A stretch of 64,000 nt of DNA from Nevskia ramosa DSM 11499 (GTDB taxonomy: Bacteria; Pseudomonadota; Gammaproteobacteria; Nevskiales; Nevskiaceae): contig NZ_ATVI01000006.1 in the NCBI RefSeq assembly GCF_000420645.1, forward strand, positions 682,001-746,000, read 5' to 3'. This document shows positions 58,015 through 64,000 of this stretch, piece after piece (the stretch's first letter is position 1; each line of letters starts with the position of its first letter). The position numbers and the translations under genes are program-made. The notes beneath the pieces are model-generated. The model did no database searches. It was not told the DNA's origin and worked only from the letters and a program-made list of their open reading frames with translations.

Positions 58015-58052
58015 AAAAAAATGCCCGGTGGATCGGGGGAATCCACCGGGCA
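58015..58052 (-). terminator. Intrinsic terminator of the candidate sRNA
   Basis: Perfect 12-bp stem TGCCCGGTGGAT/ATCCACCGGGCA with a 7-nt loop, then seven U on the minus strand (58021-58015). The same left arm could also pair with CCGGGCA at 58008-58014 on the other side of the A-tract, giving an alternative hairpin. Confidence 0.88.
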
Positions 58053-58130
58053 ACGATTTCCGGCTTGGGGGAGCCGGAGGGGCATCCGCCCAGGGAGTGG
58101 GGGCGGAGAATGGGAAGGGAGTCACCATTC
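58015..58130 (-). ncRNA. Candidate small regulatory RNA with C-rich loops, Spot 42/ErsA/sX13 position
   Basis: Read on the minus strand, about 110 nt fold into stem-loops with C-rich loops: GAATGG/CCATTC (58130-58125 with 58113-58108, loop with CUCCC), TCCGCCC/GGGCGGA (58107-58101 with 58091-58085, loop CCACUCCCU), CCGGCT/AGCCGG (58077-58072 with 58065-58060, loop CCCCCA), and a 12-bp terminator stem (58052-58041 with 58033-58022, loop UCCCCCG) followed by seven U. A possible -10, GATATT (58138-58133), lies just upstream, backed by an AT-rich tract. The place between polA and engB is that of Spot 42 in E. coli and ErsA in Pseudomonas, and C-rich loops are a feature of Xanthomonas sX13. The 5' end is approximate. 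Confidence 0.72.
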
Positions 58131-58296
58131 GCAATATCAGACTGGAGCCCGTGGAATTAGTTCGGCGGGAGTTGCGAAAAAATTCGGCGAAAGTCGAAAA
58201 TTCTTCCAAAAAGATCGCAAATAGCGGATTTTGAAAGGATTATTTTTCGAAGTATTTTTCGGAATTTTGGGGTTGTGGCGCTGCAAGGCTGTGAAA

Positions 58297-58320
58297 GGCC
58301 GGTCCCGGGGGGGACCGGCC
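58297..58320 (-). terminator. polA terminator
   Basis: GGCCGGTCCC (58297-58306) pairs with GGGACCGGCC (58311-58320) around GGGG. On the minus strand it is followed by UUU, 35 bp after the polA stop codon. Confidence 0.8.
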
Positions 58321-58354
58321 TTGTCGTTTCCGGCGTCCTCAGCCCGGCAAGAAC

Positions 58355-61189
58355 TCAGCTCGCCGCACTGCTCGCATGGCCGGTCGCCACATGGGCGGCA
58401 TCCCAATTCGCACCGATACCCCAGTCGGCGACCAGCGGCACTGCCAGTTGCGCGGCCTGGCACATCCGGGAAGCGATCGTCGGCCCCAGTTCGGAAAGTT
58501 GCGCGCGCGGCCCCTCGAACACCAGTTCATCGTGCACCTGCAGGATCATCCGCAGGTCCGGCGCGTGGGTCGGCAGCCACTCGGCGACATCGATCATGGC
58601 CCGCTTGATCAGATCCGCCGCGGTGCCCTGCAACGGCGCGTTGATCGCAGTGCGCTCGGCGTACTGACGCTGGGCGGCGTTGCGGCTCTGAATCTCCGGC
58701 AGATACAGGCGACGGCCGAACATGGTTTCGACATAGCCGAGTTCATGGGCCTGCGCCTTGGTGGTCTCCATGAAGCGCTTGACGCCCGGATAGCGGGCAA
58801 AGAAACGGTCGATGTAGTCCTGCGCGTCGCCGCGGCCGATGCCGAGTTGCTTGGCCAGGCCGAACGCCGAGATGCCATAGATCAGGCCGAAGTTGATCGC
58901 TTTCGCCGAGCGTCGCGATTCGGCGCTGACCTGATCGAGCGGCTGGCCGAACACTTCGGCGGCGGTTGCCTGATGAATGTCGATGCCGCGCCTGAAGGCG
59001 TCCTGCAGGCGCTCGTCGCCGGAGAAATGCGCCATCAGCCGCAGTTCGATCTGCGAATAGTCGATCGATAGCAGCGCGTTGCCGTCTTCGGCAATGAACG
59101 CCTGGCGAATGCGCCGACCATCGGCCGTGCGCACCGGAATGTTCTGCAGGTTCGGATCGTTCGACGACAGCCGCCCGGTTTGCGCCACCGCCTGGTGGTA
59201 GGACGTGTGAATGCGCCCGGTCTGCGGATTGACCTGCTTCGGCAGGTTATCGGCATAGGTCGATTTCAGCTTGGCCAGGCCGCGCCAGTCGAGGATCAGG
59301 CGCGGCAGCGGATGTTCGCTGCTCAGTTCCTCGAGCACGTTCTCGGCAGTCGACGGATCGCCCTTCGGCGTCTTGCTGACCACGCGCAGCTTCAGCTGAT
59401 CGAACAGGATGATCTGCAGCTGCTTCGGCGAACCGAGGTTGAACTCGCCGCCCGCCGCCTTGAACACCTCCAGCTGCAGCTCGTCCATGCGCCGCGCCAG
59501 TTCGCCGCTGATCTTGACCAGCAGCGGCGCATCGACCTTCACGCCGGCAAATTCCATCGCCGCAAGCACCGGTACCAGCGGCATCTCGATGGTCTCGAAC
59601 ACGGATTTCAGCGACGCTTCCGCGGCGATCTTCGGATACAGCGCCTGATGCAGGCGCAAGGTGATATCGGCGTCCTCGGCCGAGTACTGCGTCGCTTCCT
59701 CGATCGCCACCTGGTTGAAGGTGATCTGGCTCTTGCCCTTGCCGGCCACGTCGCTGAAGGAAATGGTCTTGTGGCCGAGGTAGCGCTCGGCCAGCGTGTC
59801 CATGTCGTGGCGATTGCCGGCGGCATCGAGCACGTAGCTTTCGAGCATCGTGTCGAACGCCACGCCGCGCACGTCGACGCCGTGGCGCGCCAGCACGTTC
59901 AGGTCGTACTTGATGTGCTGACCGACCTTCGGCTTCTTCGGATCTTCGAGCAGCGGCTTGACCCGCGCGAGCACCGCCGTGCGATCGAGCTGCTGCGGCG
60001 CGCCGAGATAGTCATGGGTCAGCGGCACATACCAGCCATGGCCGGCTTCGGTTGCGAAGGCAAGGCCGACCAGGCCGGACTGCATCGCGTCGAGCGCATC
60101 GGTTTCGGTATCGACGCAGATCAGCTCGGCGGCTTCGAGCTTGGCGATCATGTCGGCCAGCGCGTCCTCGTCGAGGACTGCGATGGCCTGGGTCTTGGCG
60201 GAGGGTGGAAGCTCTGCAACTTTCGGCGCCTCTTCCGGTGCGAACTCGGGAAGCACCGTCAGTTCCGTCTGCGAGCTGTCGCCCGCGGCGATCGCAGGGG
60301 CAGCCGTTGCAGATTTGGGCTGCGGCAGATTGCCGAGTTCCTCCAGCGCCCGATGGAAACCGGAATTGCGATAGATCGTCGCCAGCTTGTCGATGTCCGG
60401 CGCACCTGGCACCAGTTCCTCGAGCTTCAGCGGCAGCTCGACATCGCAACGGATGGTCGCCAGATCGTGCGACATCGGAATCTGCGCAATCGCATCGCGC
60501 AGCTTCTCGCCGACCTTGCCCTTGATCTCCTCGGCCCGGGCAATGATCGCGTCCAGCGAGCCGTACTCGGTCAGCCACTTCGCGGCGGTCTTCGGGCCAA
60601 CGCTCGGCACGCCCGGGATGTTGTCGCTGGTGTCGCCGATCAGCGCCAGGTAATCGACGATGCGTTCCGGCGGCACGCCGAATTTCTCGACCACGCCAGC
60701 CGGGTCCATCACCCGGTTCTTCATCGTGTCGACCAGCTTCACGCGCTCGTTGACCAGCTGCGCCATGTCCTTGTCGCTGGTGACGATCAGCACCTCGTGA
60801 CCGGCCGCTTCGCCGATCCGGGTCAAGGTGCCGATCACGTCATCGGCTTCGACGCCGGACACCGACAGCACTGGCAGGCCCATCGCCTTGACCATCTCGA
60901 CGATGATCGGCCACTGGTGCAGCAGGTCCGCCGGTGTGGCATCGCGATTGGCCTTGTAGGCCGGATAGATGTCCTCGCGGAAGGTCTTGCCCGGTGCGTC
61001 GAAGATCACCGCGATGCGCTCCGGCGCGTAGTCCTTCTGCAGGCGCTTGAGCATGTTGACCATGCCGAAGATCGCCCCGGTCGGCTCGCCACGCGGGTTC
61101 GAAAGCGGTGGCAGCGCGTGATAGGCGCGAAACAGCCAGCCGGCGGCGTCGATCAGCACCAGGGGCTTGGCAGCAGGGTTCGTCGTCAT
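58355..61189 (-). CDS. polA: DNA polymerase I
   Basis: 944 residues, a full three-domain enzyme. The 5' nuclease domain (1-290) has LVLIDAAGWLFRAYHALPPL, SGVEADDVIGTL and VTSDKDMAQLV. The 3'-5' proofreading domain keeps its metal ligands (Asp360, Glu362 in ICVDTETDAL). The polymerase has motif A SIDYSQIELRLMAHFSGD, motif B RRSAKAINFGLIYGIS and motif C ILQVHDELVFE. It fills gaps and removes RNA primers. The linker between the nuclease and exonuclease domains is longer than in E. coli and Ala/Pro/Glu-rich. It is preceded by lysA on the same strand with a 72-bp gap. Confidence 0.98.
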   Translation of the reverse strand: MTTNPAAKPLVLIDAAGWLFRAYHALPPLSNPRGEPTGAIFGMVNMLKRLQKDYAPERIAVIFDAPGKTFREDIYPAYKANRDATPADLLHQWPIIVEMVKAMGLPVLSVSGVEADDVIGTLTRIGEAAGHEVLIVTSDKDMAQLVNERVKLVDTMKNRVMDPAGVVEKFGVPPERIVDYLALIGDTSDNIPGVPSVGPKTAAKWLTEYGSLDAIIARAEEIKGKVGEKLRDAIAQIPMSHDLATIRCDVELPLKLEELVPGAPDIDKLATIYRNSGFHRALEELGNLPQPKSATAAPAIAAGDSSQTELTVLPEFAPEEAPKVAELPPSAKTQAIAVLDEDALADMIAKLEAAELICVDTETDALDAMQSGLVGLAFATEAGHGWYVPLTHDYLGAPQQLDRTAVLARVKPLLEDPKKPKVGQHIKYDLNVLARHGVDVRGVAFDTMLESYVLDAAGNRHDMDTLAERYLGHKTISFSDVAGKGKSQITFNQVAIEEATQYSAEDADITLRLHQALYPKIAAEASLKSVFETIEMPLVPVLAAMEFAGVKVDAPLLVKISGELARRMDELQLEVFKAAGGEFNLGSPKQLQIILFDQLKLRVVSKTPKGDPSTAENVLEELSSEHPLPRLILDWRGLAKLKSTYADNLPKQVNPQTGRIHTSYHQAVAQTGRLSSNDPNLQNIPVRTADGRRIRQAFIAEDGNALLSIDYSQIELRLMAHFSGDERLQDAFRRGIDIHQATAAEVFGQPLDQVSAESRRSAKAINFGLIYGISAFGLAKQLGIGRGDAQDYIDRFFARYPGVKRFMETTKAQAHELGYVETMFGRRLYLPEIQSRNAAQRQYAERTAINAPLQGTAADLIKRAMIDVAEWLPTHAPDLRMILQVHDELVFEGPRAQLSELGPTIASRMCQAAQLAVPLVADWGIGANWDAAHVATGHASSAAS

Positions 61190-61261
61190 CGCGGCAGCCT
61201 CGGGTTCACGGCCGCAAAGCCTAACTCAGCGGCCGGATGAACCGGGCGACAACCTAGGCGA

Positions 61262-62509
61262 TCAGGGCAGCAAGGTCTCGTTCTGCACCAGATCGTCGAA
61301 GCTTTCCCGCGCCCGGGCCAGGTGCATGGTGTCGCCATCGACCAGCACCTCGGCGGCGCGGCCGCGCGAGTTGTAGTTGCTGCTCATCGTGAAGCCGTAG
61401 GCGCCGGCCGTGCGGAACGCCAGCAGATCGCCTTCGGTCAGTGCCAGCTCGCGATCACGGGCCAGCCAGTCGCCGGTCTCGCAGACCGGACCGACCAGAT
61501 CCCAGGTCTTCGCTTCCGCGTCGCTGTGCTGCGCGACCGGTATCACTGCATGCCAGGCGTCGTAGAAGCTCGGCCGGATCAGATCGTTCATCGCGGCATC
61601 GATGATCGCGAAGTTCTTGTGCGCGCCCGGCTTCAGCAGCTCGACCCGGGTCAGCAGCACGCCGGCATTGCCGGCGATGGCGCGGCCTGGCTCGGTCATC
61701 ACCACCAGCTTGCGGCCGGCGAGCTTCGGCTTGATCGCCGCGGCCCATTGCAGCGGCGTGGGCGGCACTTCATCGTCATAGCGCACGCCAAGGCCGCCGC
61801 CGACGTCGATGTGATGCAGCACGATGCCACGCTCGGCCAGGCGATCGATCAACGCCAGCACCCGATCCAGGGCATCGAGGAACGGCGACAGCTCCAGCAG
61901 CTGCGAACCGATGTGGCAGGCCACGCCATCGATGGCAATGCCAGGCGAGGTCGCGGCCAGTTGATAGAGACGCTCGCCTTCGGCGATGTCGACGCCGAAC
62001 TTGTTTTCCTTCAAGCCCGTCGAGATGTACGGATGGGTCTTGGCATCGACATCCGGATTGACCCGGAAGGCGATGCGCGCGGTCTTGCGCTGCTTCGTCG
62101 CCAGTGCCGACAGGCGATGCAGCTCGACTTCCGATTCGACGTTGAAGCAGTAGATGCCGACCTTCAGCGCCAGCTCGATCTCGGCAGCAGTCTTGCCGAC
62201 GCCGGAGAACACCACTTTCGCTGGATCGCCGCCGGCCTTGAGCACGCGCTGCAGCTCGCCGCCGGAGACGATGTCGAAGCCGGCGCCGATCCGCGCCAGC
62301 ACCTGCAGCACGGCGAGGTTGGAGTTCGCTTTCACCGCGTAGCAGACGCGGTGCTCGACGCCGTTCAGCGCTTCATCGAACGCGCGGTAGTGGCGTTCCA
62401 GCGCGGCACGGGAATAGACGTAGGTCGGCGTGCCATGAGCGGCGGCGATCGCCGACAGCGGCACGGCTTCGGCGCGCAGCGCGCCGTCGCGGTATTCGAA
62501 TGAGTCCAT
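61262..62509 (-). CDS. lysA: Diaminopimelate decarboxylase
   Basis: 415 residues. It converts meso-diaminopimelate to lysine, the last step. It is a fold-type III PLP enzyme: YAVKANSN with the PLP lysine Lys60, [38 protein letters not shown] and the C-terminal [20 protein letters not shown] with the catalytic Cys from the partner subunit. It is 12 bp downstream of lptM, a conserved pairing; dapF, which often follows, is absent here and polA lies downstream instead. Confidence 0.97.
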   Translation of the reverse strand: MDSFEYRDGALRAEAVPLSAIAAAHGTPTYVYSRAALERHYRAFDEALNGVEHRVCYAVKANSNLAVLQVLARIGAGFDIVSGGELQRVLKAGGDPAKVVFSGVGKTAAEIELALKVGIYCFNVESEVELHRLSALATKQRKTARIAFRVNPDVDAKTHPYISTGLKENKFGVDIAEGERLYQLAATSPGIAIDGVACHIGSQLLELSPFLDALDRVLALIDRLAERGIVLHHIDVGGGLGVRYDDEVPPTPLQWAAAIKPKLAGRKLVVMTEPGRAIAGNAGVLLTRVELLKPGAHKNFAIIDAAMNDLIRPSFYDAWHAVIPVAQHSDAEAKTWDLVGPVCETGDWLARDRELALTEGDLLAFRTAGAYGFTMSSNYNSRGRAAEVLVDGDTMHLARARESFDDLVQNETLLP

Positions 62510-62520
62510 GGATGACGCGA

Positions 62521-62769
62521 TCAGGGTGTGGTCGAGGCGGGTGCGGCGTCGGCCGGCGTTGCGGCTGGAGTTGCAGCAGCTGGCGGAGCGGCAGCGGGCT
62601 TGGCGTCAGCTTTCTTCTTCACGTTCGGATTGCTGCCGATCAGATAGCCCTCGCCTGCCGGCGCATCGGCCGGCATGTGCAGCGGGCCGGTCTGGCCGCA
62701 GCCGGCCAGAATCTGGCTCAGAGCCAGCGTGGCAAGCAACGAAACGGCGACCAGCACACGAGCAGACAT
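62521..62769 (-). CDS. lptM: LPS translocon maturation lipoprotein LptM
   Basis: 82 residues from the ATG at 62769. Lipoprotein signal VLVAVSLLATLALSQILAGC, then the family motif CGQTGPLHMPAD. The remainder is a Lys/Ala/Pro-rich tail (AKPAAAPPAAATPA), longer than in E. coli YifL. In E. coli LptM assists LptD oxidative folding in the outer membrane. The place next to lysA agrees with the assignment. Confidence 0.88.
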   Translation of the reverse strand: MSARVLVAVSLLATLALSQILAGCGQTGPLHMPADAPAGEGYLIGSNPNVKKKADAKPAAAPPAAATPAATPADAAPASTTP

Positions 62770-62885
62770 CGAAGAACCCCGAATGAAGCGATGGCGAAAC
62801 TGCGAACTCAAGTTTAGCAGCCGTTGCCGTGGCTCCTGCGCGCCCACACAATCGCGGCCGAACCGAAAACTTCAGGAACGCCCGC

Positions 62886-63560
62886 GTGAAAAAGATCGAA
62901 ACCGATGCCGCAGTCACGCTGGAACCGGCAGCGCCCGCCAATGCCGCGGTGATCTGGCTGCATGGCCTTGGTGCCGATGGTCATGACTTCGTGCCGATCG
63001 TCCCCGAGCTGAGCCTGCCGGCCGGCATCGAGGCGCGCTTCATCTTTCCGCATGCGCCGGTGCGCGCGGTCACGCTCAACGGCGGCGCCCGGATGCGCGC
63101 CTGGTACGACATCAAGAGCCTGACCCGCAGCGATCAGCAGGACGACGTCGGCATCCGCGCCTCGGCTGCGACCCTGATGGCGCTGGTCGCCGAGCAGCGC
63201 AAGGCCGGCATCGCGGCGAAGCGCATCGTCATCGCCGGCTTTTCGCAGGGCGGCGCGATCGCGCTGCACGCTACTTGCCGGCTCGCCGAGCCGCTGGCCG
63301 GCACCATGGCGCTGTCGACCTATCTGCCGCTGCACGACACGCTGCCGAAAGAGCTGACCGAAGCCGGCAAGGCGACGCCGATCCTGATGTGCCACGGCAC
63401 CGCCGATCCGGTACTGGCGCTGAAGCTCGGTACCGACAGCCGCGATGGCCTGCGCAGCTGGGGCCTGAAGATCGACTGGCACGAATACCCGATGGGTCAT
63501 TCGGTCTGCGCCGAGGAAGTCGACGACATCTCGGCCTGGCTGGCGAAGGTGCTCGTCTAG
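62886..63560 (+). CDS. Carboxylesterase/phospholipase, alpha/beta hydrolase
   Basis: 224 residues from a GTG at 62886. It matches the small carboxylesterase family (Pseudomonas EstB/carboxylesterase 2, acyl-protein thioesterase-like): VIWLHGLGADGHDFVPIVPE, PHAPVRAVTLNGGARMRAWY, nucleophile VIAGFSQGGAIAL with catalytic Ser, Asp in CHGTADPVLAL and His in YPMGHSVCAEE. It probably cleaves short acyl esters in the cytoplasm. The 3' end overlaps the convergent tamB by 4 bp. Confidence 0.93.
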   Translation: MKKIETDAAVTLEPAAPANAAVIWLHGLGADGHDFVPIVPELSLPAGIEARFIFPHAPVRAVTLNGGARMRAWYDIKSLTRSDQQDDVGIRASAATLMALVAEQRKAGIAAKRIVIAGFSQGGAIALHATCRLAEPLAGTMALSTYLPLHDTLPKELTEAGKATPILMCHGTADPVLALKLGTDSRDGLRSWGLKIDWHEYPMGHSVCAEEVDDISAWLAKVLV

Positions 63561-64000
63561 GGCGACTTGGCGGGCTCCGGTTCGCGCTCCAGCACCGGCT
63601 TGGACTTGACGGCATCCGGGCTGCGTTCCGGATCCGGCGCCGGCCCGGCACTGGGTACGGCATCGACACCGGGCCGCGGATTGGCGGCCGGTTTCTGCAA
63701 GCCGCGCTCGGTGGTGTAGATGAGGTCGCCGCCGCTGGCGGTGCCGCTTTCGGTCGACAGCTTGAAGCCGCGGCCGAGCGTGTACAGCATCCGGAACGTG
63801 TAGCCCTCCTGGAACAGGCTGATGCCGTAGCTGACGAACAGTCTCGGCGTCAAGTACTTGCCGAGCGTCAGCTGGGCAGCCTGGGCGTTGGCATCGACTC
63901 CGCCGCTGGCGCTTTGCGATCCGGCGATGCTCTGGGCGTTCGCCGCCACCTCGGAATTGGTCTCGGCGACGCTGCCGACCGACAGCTCGTCCAGTCCCAC
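63557..64000 (-). CDS. tamB: TamB C-terminal fragment, rest beyond window
   Basis: 147 residues of the C-terminal end, open to the window edge, so the codon at the edge is internal, not the start. The conserved end of the TamB/DUF490 domain is visible: LGKYLTPRLFVSYGISLFQE followed by GYTFRMLYTLGRGFKLSTES and GGDLIYTTERG. A Pro/Glu/Ser-rich tail of about 45 residues follows, which TamB proteins usually lack. TamB bridges the periplasm and, with TamA, helps outer-membrane assembly and lipid transport. Confidence 0.88.
   Translation of the reverse strand: MGLDELSVGSVAETNSEVAANAQSIAGSQSASGGVDANAQAAQLTLGKYLTPRLFVSYGISLFQEGYTFRMLYTLGRGFKLSTESGTASGGDLIYTTERGLQKPAANPRPGVDAVPSAGPAPDPERSPDAVKSKPVLEREPEPAKSP

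Larger units (their letters stand above)
57917..58354. other. engB-polA intergenic gap
   Basis: 438 bases. The part near engB (57917-58014) has nothing I can assign. 58015-58130 reads as a minus-strand small RNA with its own terminator. 58140-58275 is a run of A- and T-tracts, very unlike the rest of the window, directly upstream of that RNA and suited to UP-element promoter activation. 58297-58320 is the polA terminator. Confidence 0.7.

Noticed and set aside
58021-58234. Short plus-strand open frames in the engB-polA gap
   Set aside because: They run through the hairpins of the candidate sRNA and lack a ribosome binding site; RNA structure explains the sequence better.
59180-61240. Long plus-strand frame opposite polA
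   Set aside because: Antisense shadow; polA is complete.
63557-64000. A GTG at the window edge as start of a 147-residue protein
   Set aside because: The sequence is the conserved C-terminus of TamB, so the frame continues beyond the window.

Overview
The window is a GC-rich chromosomal segment of a gammaproteobacterium. The gene content and order (lysM-dprA-smg-topA-tsaC-hemF, rpmH-rnpA-yidD-yidC-mnmE diverging from dnaA-dnaN-recF-gyrB, polA facing engB) fit the Nevskiales/Xanthomonadales side of the class (Nevskia- or Solimonas-like). That placement is inferred from gene content, not from a database match. Almost everything here is core chromosome. No tRNA, rRNA, CRISPR array, prophage or complete insertion sequence was seen.

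Layout. 1-4.9 kb: the end of a CstA peptide transporter, a hotdog thioesterase, an orphan TadG-like exported protein, a glutathione transferase and peptide deformylase. 5.0-12.4 kb: a LysM lipoprotein, dprA, smg, topA, tsaC and hemF, with a 280-bp transposase-less inverted-repeat element (MITE-like) inserted exactly at the dprA stop codon. 12.5-18.2 kb: oxyR, an EI24/CysZ-like membrane protein, a TauE/SafE exporter, soluble lytic transglycosylase and cca. 18.3-28.7 kb: a loose set of peptidases (M13, a DUF885-like HExxxxH enzyme, an M1 aminopeptidase), DNA repair proteins (alkyltransferase-like protein, family-6 UDG-like glycosylase), PhzF, an LEA-like secreted protein and hypotheticals. 28.8-35.7 kb: aceE-aceF with a divergent LysR regulator that has a palindrome in its upstream region, then a zinc-ribbon NUDIX domain fused to a phosphatase-like domain.

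36.5-46.8 kb is the replication origin: mnmE, yidC, yidD, rnpA and rpmH run left; dnaA, dnaN, recF and gyrB run right. The dnaA-dnaN gap has the DnaA boxes and AT-rich stretch expected of oriC. A perfect ParB-type parS palindrome lies in the 3' end of recF and a one-mismatch copy lies further upstream in the same gene. 46.9-57.1 kb: a PQQ dehydrogenase with a fused cytochrome c, an orphan ParA ATPase, a 2-hydroxyacid dehydrogenase, a MetX-like hydrolase, purEK, a SIMPL protein, sufT-apaG, a DsbA-type oxidoreductase and cytochrome c4. 57.2-64 kb: engB and polA face each other across a gap that appears to encode a C-rich-loop small RNA on the minus strand, at the position occupied by Spot 42/ErsA in other gammaproteobacteria. 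lysA, lptM, an esterase and the 3' end of tamB follow.

The most interesting item is the candidate sRNA at 58015-58130. After it come the NUDIX-phosphatase fusion and the MITE-like element that supplies the last base of the dprA stop codon. I did not find a wholly new multi-gene system.
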